Source: CAYMWF01 sp964394085 [NCBI: uncultured Gemmatimonadota bacterium]
GTDB lineage: Bacteria; GCA-2686955; CAYMWF01
Length of the DNA stretch: 13,951 nt
Direction: 5' to 3'
NCBI GenBank assembly: GCA_964394085.1
Contig: CAYMWF010000098.1
Location: forward strand, 3,750 to 17,700
A program made the translations under genes and the position numbers. Shown here in pieces: positions 7,569 through 13,930 of the stretch. Numbering within the stretch: position 1 is the stretch's first letter; the number at the start of each line of letters is the position of its first letter. Under the pieces are notes generated by a model. The model did no database searches. It worked only from the letters and a program-made list of their open reading frames with translations, and had not been told where the DNA came from.

Positions 7569-7740
7569 CCGGTCGGGCAGGCGGTCCAGTCCGGATCTGT
7601 GGTTCCGCTCGGATCGGGAGGTCCCTGATCCCGGTGGGTGACATACCGGTCGGGCAGGCGGTCCAGTCCGGATCTGTGGTTCCGCTCGGATCGGGAGGTC
7701 CCTGATCCCGGTGGGTGACATACCGGACGGGCGGGCGGTC
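7569..7740. repeat. 77-bp perfect tandem duplication with a third partial copy
   Basis: Two copies (7569-7645 and 7646-7722) are identical over all 77 bases. A third copy starts at 7723, matches about the first 18 bases with two changes, then diverges. The bases before the first copy look like a decayed further copy. Each unit contains an imperfect inverted repeat around GGATCGGGAGGTCCCTGATCC-type sequence and starts with GGTCGGGCAGGCGG. The unit is not a multiple of three and lies outside genes. Identity suggests recent duplication or active copy-number change. Confidence 0.9.
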
Positions 7741-7746
7741 CCGCCC
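7729..7746 (-). terminator. GC-rich hairpin downstream of the acylphosphatase
   Basis: GGGCGGG (7729-7735) and CCCGCCC (7740-7746) form a perfect 7-bp stem with a 4-nt loop, 39 bp after the acylphosphatase stop codon. No T run follows in the minus direction, so termination is uncertain. Confidence 0.3.
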
Positions 7747-7784
7747 AGACCGACAGGCTGGATGGTCGGGCGGCCCGGCTCGGA

Positions 7785-8066
7785 TCAGCGGCGGATGGAG
7801 AACGCCGTGAAGTCGTTGCGGACTTCTTCCTCGGAGGAAACGACGTTGTCGACGCGGGACATGGGAGGCCCCTGTCTGCACCAAGCGATCAGCCCGTCCA
7901 CGGCGGAGACAGGACCTTCGGCTACGATCTCCACCCTTCCGTCCGGGAGGTTCCGCGCGAATCCCGTCAGGCCGAGCTCACGGGCCCTGTTCGCGGCGGT
8001 CGCCCTGTAGAAGACCCCCTGCACCCTGCCGGTTACAAATATATGCACTCGCTTTTTACCTGCCAT
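7785..8066 (-). CDS. acyP: Acylphosphatase
   Basis: This is a small cytosolic enzyme that hydrolyses acyl phosphates to carboxylate and phosphate (EC 3.6.1.7). At 93 residues it has the family's usual size. The first signature is TGRVQGVFYR, with the phosphate-binding loop and the catalytic Arg at R21; the second is GFARNLPDGRVE, with the catalytic Asn at N39. The closing hydrophobic strand (FTAFSIRR) is also present, so the domain looks intact and active. The ATG (8064-8066) is preceded by GGAGG 8 nt upstream. It lies 90 bp after an exported hydrolase gene on the same strand and has its own possible promoter at 8097-8125. Its physiological substrate is usually unknown in bacteria. Confidence 0.95.
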   Translation of the reverse strand: MAGKKRVHIFVTGRVQGVFYRATAANRARELGLTGFARNLPDGRVEIVAEGPVSAVDGLIAWCRQGPPMSRVDNVVSSEEEVRNDFTAFSIRR

Positions 8067-8096
8067 GACGACAACCTCCGTTGCTGGTCGCCGGAC

Positions 8097-8125
8097 ATAC
8101 TAGCCGTCCCGGTCCCGCAAGACAA
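8097..8125 (-). promoter_or_regulatory. Candidate promoter of the acylphosphatase gene
   Basis: On the minus strand TTGTCT (8120-8125) and TAGTAT (8097-8102) are separated by 17 bp, placing a start about 25 nt before the start codon. It would let the gene be expressed independently of the upstream hydrolase gene. Confidence 0.4.
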
Positions 8126-8156
8126 GAGCCTTCCAGCGTCGACCGGAATAAAAGGT

Positions 8157-9368
8157 TCAGCGCACAGGTATTATGGTGAACCGCACGGGGGCGGGGCTTC
8201 CGTTTTCGATGAAGAGAAAGAGAGTGTCGCCGTCAAATTCGAAATTCTCGAAGGGCAGGTCGTTCCTGAGCACTTCGTAGGCGGGGGCGCCGTCCATCCC
8301 GGCCAGGGCCAGGTTCAGGGGCTCCGGGTGGTAAAGGCGGATCGACAGTTCTGCCGCCGGATCGAGATACATCTCGGATAAACGGAGCAGAACGTCGCCG
8401 TTGACGACGGCCAGCCCCATCCCGTTCAGGTCGGGTTTCTGGACCAGCCCGATCCGGGACCATTCCCCTTCCCGGCGCTGCCTCACTTCGGCGCAGTAGT
8501 AGTTTTTCGATTCGTCGACGGTAAGGAGAAAGTAGGCGGGATACGGCATCCGCACGTGCTGCTCGAAGAACTCGCAGGTTTCCCGGCCGGCGAAGGGGAA
8601 GCCGAGATGCCCCCCGAAAAACCACCTGATACCGTCGAAATATAGAGGATCAAATGTTTCGATGGCGCCCGCCAGGTCTTCGGCGTGGTGGGGAAGCACC
8701 AGGAGATCCAAGCGGCCGTGCCCGATCTTGAAAGGCACGTGGACGAGGTTCATCGCCATCCGCACTCCCGAGATGCGCGCGTATTCGAACGGCACCTCTT
8801 CCGGGGTTCCGCCGCACTCCACCTCGAGACTGTCGGCAAGATAACTGAAAAGAAAATTCTTCTCGAGCTCGCCGTGAACGACTGCGACGTCGGCGGCGCC
8901 CATCCATTCGAAAGCCGCCGCGAAAACGTGCGGATACTTTTCGGCGGTTATGGTGGTTGTGCCGCCGCCCATCGAACCTCCCGAGATATATATCCTGTCC
9001 TCGTCGATCGAGTAGGCGTCTTTCATGTAATCGAGCAGGTCGATGATGTCGTGCTGAGCGGGCAGGGTTCCCATCGAATATTCACCCGAGCTGTGTCTTC
9101 CGTGGGTGTGCGGCGCGGCCACGAACCAGCCCCTGCTGTTGCACGATTTCCGCGCGAACCTGATCGCGCCGCCGGGGCCGCCGCCCGCTCCGTGCAGCGA
9201 AACCACCACCGGGGTGTGGGAACCGGGCTCGTACCCGTCGGGAATCATAATCTTCGACCATGTGGTTTTACCGTCGAAACTGCTGGTGAGATAAACGTCC
9301 ACAACCTCTTCGGCGAAACAGGAACATGCCAGCAGGAGGGCGGCGGCAGCTAAAAAGATCGATTTCAT
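8157..9368 (-). CDS. Exported alpha/beta-hydrolase (esterase/depolymerase-like)
   Basis: This 403-residue protein probably hydrolyses esters outside the cytoplasm, as in the PHB-depolymerase/feruloyl-esterase-like branch of the fold. The signal peptide covers about residues 1-19; LLAC at 12-15 would also fit a lipobox, so periplasmic and lipid-anchored forms are both possible. The oxyanion motif HGAGGGPGG comes near residue 60, the nucleophile elbow GGSMGG at S132, the acid at D221 (GHGRLDLLV) and the His at H254 (FFGGHLGFP). The triad is complete. The last 110 residues or so form a beta-rich domain of unknown function. The ATG follows AAGGAG 6 nt away. The gene is divergent from the 9660 lipoprotein gene and driven by a strong-looking promoter at 9456-9483. 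A peptidase S9-like activity is an alternative. Confidence 0.85.
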   Translation of the reverse strand: MKSIFLAAAALLLACSCFAEEVVDVYLTSSFDGKTTWSKIMIPDGYEPGSHTPVVVSLHGAGGGPGGAIRFARKSCNSRGWFVAAPHTHGRHSSGEYSMGTLPAQHDIIDLLDYMKDAYSIDEDRIYISGGSMGGGTTTITAEKYPHVFAAAFEWMGAADVAVVHGELEKNFLFSYLADSLEVECGGTPEEVPFEYARISGVRMAMNLVHVPFKIGHGRLDLLVLPHHAEDLAGAIETFDPLYFDGIRWFFGGHLGFPFAGRETCEFFEQHVRMPYPAYFLLTVDESKNYYCAEVRQRREGEWSRIGLVQKPDLNGMGLAVVNGDVLLRLSEMYLDPAAELSIRLYHPEPLNLALAGMDGAPAYEVLRNDLPFENFEFDGDTLFLFIENGSPAPVRFTIIPVR

Positions 9369-9446
9369 GAAGTCTCCTTTTCCGGCGGGTCACGCCCGTT
9401 GCGTCAGATTCCGCCGGCGGAAGAATCACCCTGCACGTCAAGATTG

Positions 9447-9460
9447 ATACTTCTAAGTAT
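9447..9460. promoter_or_regulatory. Palindromic candidate operator over the -10
   Basis: ATACTT and AAGTAT form perfect 6-bp arms with a 2-bp centre. The element overlaps the -10 and the expected transcription start of the minus-strand hydrolase promoter, the classic place for a repressor site. Confidence 0.35.
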
Positions 9461-9483
9461 AAACTCAACCGAATCTGCGTCAA
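9456..9483 (-). promoter_or_regulatory. Sigma-70-type promoter of the hydrolase gene
   Basis: On the minus strand TTGACG (9478-9483) and TATACT (9456-9461) are spaced by 16 bp. This is the best consensus match in the window. It lies about 90 bp upstream of the hydrolase start. Confidence 0.6.
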
Positions 9484-9556
9484 TTATCGAAAAAACACCG
9501 ATTCAGGTTGCGCGGGTCTGTAAAACGTTCTTCTATTGCGTCGGCGGTTTTATACA

Positions 9557-9587
9557 TTGTGGACTTTGGGGGCTACTATGCTATCCT
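9557..9587 (+). promoter_or_regulatory. Weak candidate promoter of the 9660 lipoprotein gene
   Basis: An extended -10 (TG, one base, TATCCT at 9582-9587) is preceded by TTGTGG (9557-9562) with a long 19-bp spacer. The leader contains the palindrome ATTCGA-G-TCGAAT at 9606-9618. The -35 spacing is poor, so the extended -10 is the main evidence. Confidence 0.35.
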
Positions 9588-9605
9588 GAACAGGTGCTGT
9601 AAGCG

Positions 9606-9618
9606 ATTCGAGTCGAAT
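9606..9618. repeat. Palindrome in the lipoprotein gene leader
   Basis: ATTCGA and TCGAAT flank a single G, giving a perfect 13-bp inverted repeat 42 bp before the start codon. Its left part belongs to an 11-base word (AAGCGATTCGA) that recurs at 13750-13760 upstream of the 11229-13622 gene. Confidence 0.35.
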
Positions 9619-9659
9619 GGCGGTGCTCCCGCCGGTCAATCCAATAGTGGAGGAATACC

Positions 9660-11018
9660 ATGGGAAAGACAATTTTCGTTTGCCTGATAACCATCGTGGC
9701 TATGGTTTTCAACGGATGCGCAACCAAACAGGTAACGGTCGTGAAAACAGAGCCGAAACAGCCTTCGAGCGTAGTTGTCATCGGGTTTACTGAGGGTTCC
9801 AACCTGAAAAAGACCGAAGCCAGGGAAGGAGACGAGTTTCTCACCTATGACGGCAATGCCGTCACATCGATCGCCCGGCTCGGAGAGCTGAAAAAAGCCG
9901 TTAAAACTCCGGAGGTTGAGCTGATACTGAAGAGAGGGGACGAAAAGATCGCGGTCACTGTTCCCAAGGGTCAGATCGGCGTCTACCTGAGAGAGTCGCC
10001 GCCGGATCATGCCGTTGCCGGCGACGCCGTAGTGATAGAAGGGATCGGCGGGCTCTCCTGGGGCGTGGGCAAGGATAACTCCTTTTTCGGAGCATTGAGC
10101 AGGATAGATGAGAAATTCGGCGACGGGGTCGGCTACATCGACATGCTCGGCCTTTCGGGTTACGGATTCAGGAGCAACTTTTTCAAGGGATGGTGCCCGA
10201 GCTCGCCGGACGCCACCTGCGGCAGGGACGTAGGGTCGGAGCTGCTCTCGAAACTCGGCTATGAATACGAAGTCTATTTCGCGGAGGGCATGAAGCTTCC
10301 CGATTTCCTGAAGGACAAGATGCTGCCGCATGAACAGCTCATGGAGAAAATCAGAACAAATATCGATAACGGCTGGCCCGTTCTCGCAATCGACCTGATC
10401 GAGGTGCCGGAATGGGGAATCGTGACAGGTTACCAGAACGAGGGAAAAGAGCTTTTCTGCAGAACGTATTTCGACAAGACCAGGGGTTACGAAATTGCGA
10501 AGAAAGCGCCGTGGGTCATCTTTCTGATTACGGGCAAAGAGGAAGTCGACCTGGCTCCGGAATATCGAAAATCCCTGGATACCGCGAAAGAGCTGTACGA
10601 AATTCCTCAATACGATAATTACTTTTCCGGGAAAAAGGCGATCGAGGAATGGATCGCCGCCCTGAGAGACGAAGAACACCTTGCTTCCCTTTCGGAGTCC
10701 CAGGTGGAAGAATCGATGCATGCCAACTGGTGGATCCATACGAGTCTCTACTCGGCGAGGTCGGCGGCCGGCCTGTACCTGTCGAAAAACCGGGATTTGT
10801 TCGGAGTGGATGCGGCCCTGATCGATGCATTGATCGAAGTGTACAAACATGAACAGGAGATCCTGAAAAAGGGCATGGCGACCGTTCCGTCGAAATTCAG
10901 CGGCGCGACGGCGGCGACCTGGACCGGGGAATTGAGAGCGGCCCAGGCCGATAATCTCCAAAAGTTCTTCGAGCTCGAAAAGAAGGCGAGTGAGATCCTG
11001 GCGAAGATAGCCGGATAG
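9660..11018 (+). CDS. Lipoprotein with degenerate PDZ and BtrH-N/C39-like domains
   Basis: This 452-residue envelope protein of unknown function has a type II signal peptide ending FNGC, with lipidation at C20; Ala at +2 suggests outer-membrane sorting. Residues about 38-104 resemble the C-terminal two-thirds of a PDZ domain (REGDEFLTYDGNAV, then a KRGDEKIAVTV strand) without a clear carboxylate-binding loop. Residues about 130-285 resemble the papain-fold BtrH N-terminal/C39-like group: GLSGYGFRSNF, WCPSSPDATCG (C179, C187), an amphipathic helix with LLSKLGYEYE, and PVLAIDLIEVPEWGIVTGY. At the usual His site, GH before the VVGY strand, it has E251-W252-G, so classic peptidase activity is doubtful. 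The rest (about 290-452) is helical. The ATG is preceded by GGAGG. It is convergent with the beta-helix/cysteine-peptidase fusion gene. The domain call is from motif memory and is moderate. Confidence 0.7.
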   Translation: MGKTIFVCLITIVAMVFNGCATKQVTVVKTEPKQPSSVVVIGFTEGSNLKKTEAREGDEFLTYDGNAVTSIARLGELKKAVKTPEVELILKRGDEKIAVTVPKGQIGVYLRESPPDHAVAGDAVVIEGIGGLSWGVGKDNSFFGALSRIDEKFGDGVGYIDMLGLSGYGFRSNFFKGWCPSSPDATCGRDVGSELLSKLGYEYEVYFAEGMKLPDFLKDKMLPHEQLMEKIRTNIDNGWPVLAIDLIEVPEWGIVTGYQNEGKELFCRTYFDKTRGYEIAKKAPWVIFLITGKEEVDLAPEYRKSLDTAKELYEIPQYDNYFSGKKAIEEWIAALRDEEHLASLSESQVEESMHANWWIHTSLYSARSAAGLYLSKNRDLFGVDAALIDALIEVYKHEQEILKKGMATVPSKFSGATAATWTGELRAAQADNLQKFFELEKKASEILAKIAG

Positions 11019-11128
11019 GGTAAAGGAACCCGGCCGCTTCGGGAAACCGGTGCTGGAAGGCCGGTGACTCCCTGCCGGTTTCAAAACGGAAGGACGACTT
11101 TTCAACAGGCGGAAGCGCCGGATCGGAG

Positions 11129-11153
11129 AGGGCGGACCCGGAGGTCCGCCCTT
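11129..11153 (+). terminator. Terminator hairpin after the lipoprotein gene
   Basis: AGGGCGGACC (11129-11138) pairs with GGTCCGCCCT (11143-11152) around the loop CGGA, a perfect 10-bp stem, followed by a short TT. It lies between convergent genes. An additional 8-bp inverted repeat, GAAACCGG/CCGGTTTC, is at 11043-11050 and 11075-11082. Confidence 0.6.
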
Positions 11154-11228
11154 CTGCGTTATTCCGATTCGCGCGCTTTTTCGAGCCGGCTGAATGCTCC
11201 GCAGTCAGCCGTGCAGCGCCGCCCCGGC

Positions 11229-13622
11229 TTACTGTATCACGGTGCTCGCCACGTTGGTGACGCGTCCCGCCTGGAGCGCCTGGAACCAGACGGTGGCGCC
11301 GGTCGAACCCGGAGGCACCGGGATTGACCACGACGCGTATCCGGTGGTATCGGTTGTCGTCACGGTTCCGGCCTGCGCCGGCGATGCCAGGTCGAGGGTG
11401 ACTCCGAGGGCCGGGATAAAGGTCGCGCCGGTGCCGGCGATGCTGTAGGCGAGCCAGGTCTGGGCGTTCGCCGTTCCGTAGTTCACCTCGAAGAAGCCGT
11501 TGGTTCCCGCGGTCAGCGTATCCACGTCGAGGCTGAAGCCGTCGACCGTGGTCACCGCCGCAAGCTCGTCTCCCACCGGCACCATCACGTTGCGTTCGGT
11601 AGCGAACCAGTTGTCGTGAACGATGACATGGGTCACGTTTCCGAGCTGGTCCGAGGCGTATCCCACCACCAGCACCGCGTGTCCGAGGCCGTATCCGTCG
11701 GTGTCGTAGTTCCACACTTCGTCATGTATGTCCTTGGACGACTTGTCGGAAAATTCGTATTCGGCCGTCTCGAACTCGCTCTCTTCCGTCTCGCTGCCGG
11801 TTCCGGGGGCCGCCGGGACCACCGAGTCGAGATTCCAGTGCTTGAAATGGGCGATGGCTGTGCGGCCGTTGTCCACCTGGAACTTCAGCATGTCGGCGAG
11901 CGCTTTCACTGGCAGCCCGCCGAAGCAGGGGTTGACTCCGAACGTCATCGCCGTGAGGTTGCGGGCCGGAAGGCTCCCTGTTGCGCCGATGGCGGCGAAG
12001 AAGAAGTTGAGTCCGGGCGCCATGTCCTTGTAATAGGTCCCGGTGTGCGGCACCTTGAAGATTCCGAAGCCGTTCGTATCCATGTAGAAGCCCATATCCT
12101 CCACGTTCCGGCTTCCCCTTAGGAGGTGCGGGCCGTTCGTGATTGAGTCGCCGTCGGCGCAGTAGTCGTGCCAGGCCGGACCGGCGCCCCAGCGGGGGCC
12201 GAGATAGCCGGGCGGGATCCTGTCCTGGTTGCCGTCAGCGGAGCCGTCGGCGAGGCCGGCGCGGCTCAGAACGTCTTCCCAGTGCCCCGCGAGCATGGCG
12301 CCGCAGGTGGGTGCGCACCAGGCGCGCCAGATGCCCATCGGTCCCGGGCCTGCCGGACCGGTGGTGTCGAAGAAATCCGGGTAGTCCGACGGCTGGTTCC
12401 AGTCGGGGGCGAGCCCGTCGATGAAGCACGTGAAAGTCAGGGTGAGAGGGTAATGAAAGCCCATATCCACGATGGACGAGTCGATTATTCCGTCGGTCCG
12501 GGTGGTTCCGATGATAAGGGGCAGGTTCGGATCGCCGCCGTCGACGCAGGGGTTGCTTATTCCGGGCTGACAGGGATCCTGCCGGAGGTGAACGTCGCGG
12601 TTATACGGGTCGTATAGGAGAGGATCCGACGAGATATCGCCGACGCCGGGGCTGCAGCCTCCGTATCCGCAGCCGTGGAAGCAGTTATACGAAATCGAGG
12701 GGGAGGAGCCGCCGGTGCAGTATATTCCGTATCCGCTTCCCCACATGATATTCGAGGCGATATTGTTGCTGACGGTGGTGCCGGAGCAGCCGTCGAGGCG
12801 GACGGCGGCGCCGATCTGCCAGGAACCCAGCTCGTAGAAGGTGTTGTTGATTACGTCAACGTCGCCGCACCCGACCAGCCTGACGCCGCATACATCGCCC
12901 CATCCGCCCATGTCGAAGCAGAAATTGTTGATTATGCCGCACTCGTCGCAGTCCTCCAGCCTTACGGCGGAGATGTCGCCCCATCCGCCCATCTCGTAAA
13001 TCATGTTGTTTTTCAGGAGCAGCCCGGAAATCGAGTCGGCGTAGACGCCGGCTACGTCGTTCCAGCCGCCCGCATTTTCGATAGTGAAGTTTTCGACGGT
13101 GACGTTATCGGCCGAAACGCGGACGATGGGCTGACCGCCGTTTCCGTAGATGATCGTTTCGGGGGCGTATTCTCCCCTGAGGGTGATCGGCTTGCCGATC
13201 GAGACGGTCTCGGTAAATACCCCGTCCAGTATCCCGCAGGAAATGTCGAGCAGCTCACCTTCGTAACCGCCCATGAAGAAATAGATGTAGCAGAATCCAG
13301 GCTCCGAGAACCAGTCGTATTCAAAGGACGGGATCGAGCCGCTCGTCTGTGATACCACTTCGTAGACTTCGACGACCCTCGTGTCGGAAGGGAGGGAAAA
13401 ACTCGCCATGTCCATTACAACGGCGATCCCGGTGACCGTCGAATCCGATACGGAGCCTTTGTGCACGAACACGGTATCCCCCGCCGCGGCGAGGTTGATT
13501 CCGCCCTGGACGGTGGATGCGTCCCCGGGCACCTCTACGGTGCCCGCGCCGGCAGTGCTTCCCAGCAGCGCGAACAGGACGATCAGGAAACTCGTGAGCA
13601 GAATGTTCTTTTTCTGAAGCAT
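11229..13622 (-). CDS. Exported beta-helix / C39-like cysteine-peptidase fusion
   Basis: This 797-residue protein starts with a signal peptide (about 1-26, cut after AGA). A beta-helix cap (VEVPGDASTVQ, then AAGDTVFVHKG) is interrupted at residues 57-133 and resumes with GVFTETVSIGKPITLRG. Four 27-residue coils span 185-292, and the helix ends near 385. A papain-fold domain follows at about 425-690: WCAPTCGAM (C436 as likely nucleophile), GHAVLVVGY (H648) and VIVHDNW (D670), the order and local motifs of C39-like peptidases. The spacing from Cys to His (212 residues) is longer than usual. The last 100 residues form a beta-rich domain (GVTLDLASPAQAG, SWSIPVPPG, VWFQALQAG), probably a surface or sorting module. 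The ATG is preceded by AAGGAGG. Likely a secreted peptidase or inactive binder; its substrate is unknown. Confidence 0.8.
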   Translation of the reverse strand: MLQKKNILLTSFLIVLFALLGSTAGAGTVEVPGDASTVQGGINLAAAGDTVFVHKGSVSDSTVTGIAVVMDMASFSLPSDTRVVEVYEVVSQTSGSIPSFEYDWFSEPGFCYIYFFMGGYEGELLDISCGILDGVFTETVSIGKPITLRGEYAPETIIYGNGGQPIVRVSADNVTVENFTIENAGGWNDVAGVYADSISGLLLKNNMIYEMGGWGDISAVRLEDCDECGIINNFCFDMGGWGDVCGVRLVGCGDVDVINNTFYELGSWQIGAAVRLDGCSGTTVSNNIASNIMWGSGYGIYCTGGSSPSISYNCFHGCGYGGCSPGVGDISSDPLLYDPYNRDVHLRQDPCQPGISNPCVDGGDPNLPLIIGTTRTDGIIDSSIVDMGFHYPLTLTFTCFIDGLAPDWNQPSDYPDFFDTTGPAGPGPMGIWRAWCAPTCGAMLAGHWEDVLSRAGLADGSADGNQDRIPPGYLGPRWGAGPAWHDYCADGDSITNGPHLLRGSRNVEDMGFYMDTNGFGIFKVPHTGTYYKDMAPGLNFFFAAIGATGSLPARNLTAMTFGVNPCFGGLPVKALADMLKFQVDNGRTAIAHFKHWNLDSVVPAAPGTGSETEESEFETAEYEFSDKSSKDIHDEVWNYDTDGYGLGHAVLVVGYASDQLGNVTHVIVHDNWFATERNVMVPVGDELAAVTTVDGFSLDVDTLTAGTNGFFEVNYGTANAQTWLAYSIAGTGATFIPALGVTLDLASPAQAGTVTTTDTTGYASWSIPVPPGSTGATVWFQALQAGRVTNVASTVIQ
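12747..13070 (-). repeat. Four 81-bp coding repeats (27-residue coils)
   Basis: Residues 185-211, 212-238, 239-265 and 266-292 are four gapless 27-residue units, each opening with G-[GS]-W and ending with N-N and a short hydrophobic segment. At DNA level the middle units share long identical words 81 bp apart, for example TCGCCCCATCCGCCCAT at 12895 and 12976. Confidence 0.85.
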
Positions 13623-13786
13623 GGTAACCTCCTTGCCGGAATTGCTCCCGCCGCCAAAAAAGGGGACGGATTTATTTTTTCCCCTGCGGCTTCATCCGTA
13701 TGCATATGCTCATTAACCGCAAGCAGCGTACCATTTCGAACTGGGTGTCAAGCGATTCGATATGTGGTTGTAATTTGGTGTAAACT

Positions 13787-13878
13787 AAAGAGTTAAGCGG
13801 GCCGGGCGGTCGCCTGACCCGGGAGAGGTTCGGCGTTGATCATCCCGTTGTGTCGCCCGCCCGGCGCCACTCTTTTTT
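13787..13878 (+). terminator. Long nested hairpin ending in T6 (sRNA end or attenuator)
   Basis: AAAGAGT (13787-13793) pairs with ACTCTTT (13869-13875). Inside it GCCGGGCGG (13801-13809) pairs with CCGCCCGGC (13857-13865), and CGGGA (13820-13824) pairs with TCCCG (13843-13847). A run of six T follows at 13873-13878. The whole 89-nt stretch can thus fold as one stacked structure with an intrinsic-terminator ending in the plus direction. No plus-strand gene lies upstream within 2.7 kb, so it would end either a small RNA or the leader of the gene starting at 13931. Confidence 0.6.
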
Positions 13879-13894
13879 AATAAATCTGTTAACT

Positions 13895-13903
13895 TGTTAT
13901 ATT
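13895..13903 (+). promoter_or_regulatory. Candidate extended -10 promoter
   Basis: TGT followed by TATATT (13898-13903) forms an extended -10 in an AT-rich stretch, with no good -35. It lies just after the T6 hairpin and would start a transcript only about 20 nt before the ATG at 13931. Confidence 0.3.
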
Positions 13904-13930
13904 TTAAGAAGATTTTGAGGTGGCACAATA

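Larger units (their letters stand above)
7262..7784. other. Intergenic region of 523 bp with promoter and tandem repeats
   Basis: No gene is supported. The open frames crossing the 77-bp repeat change frame from copy to copy and have low-complexity Pro/Arg/Gly composition. From left to right it holds a sigma operon leader (7262-7415), an AT-rich stretch with a candidate ECF promoter (7421-7449), a 9-bp direct repeat CCCGCAGGA (7518-7526 and 7552-7560), the 77-bp tandem duplication (7569-7722) and a GC-rich hairpin (7729-7746) downstream of the acylphosphatase gene. Confidence 0.65.
13623..13930. other. Divergent spacer of 308 bp
   Basis: No complete gene is seen. For the minus-strand fusion gene, TTGACA (13746-13751) with TACGCT (13725-13730, 15-bp spacer) or TTTACA (13779-13784) with TATCGA (13757-13762, 16-bp spacer) are weak promoter candidates. 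The right half holds the nested hairpin at 13787-13878 and the start signals of a plus-strand gene. Confidence 0.5.

Noticed and set aside
7468-7884. Open frames across the 77-bp repeat on both strands
   Set aside because: The unit is not a multiple of three, so the frame shifts at each copy. Composition is Pro/Arg/Gly-rich, no ribosome binding site is present, and one frame overlaps the real acylphosphatase gene.
11030-11082. Resemblance to a cobalamin riboswitch core (GGGAAACCGGTG and repeated CCGGTG words)
   Set aside because: No B12 box is recognisable, and the element lies downstream of the plus-strand gene between convergent genes with no gene to control. Repeated CCGG words in GC-rich DNA explain the match.
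12168-13352. Long plus-strand frames opposite the beta-helix/peptidase fusion gene
   Set aside because: They mirror the codon bias of the minus-strand gene, which has a signal peptide, domains and a strong ribosome binding site; the antisense products match nothing recognisable.
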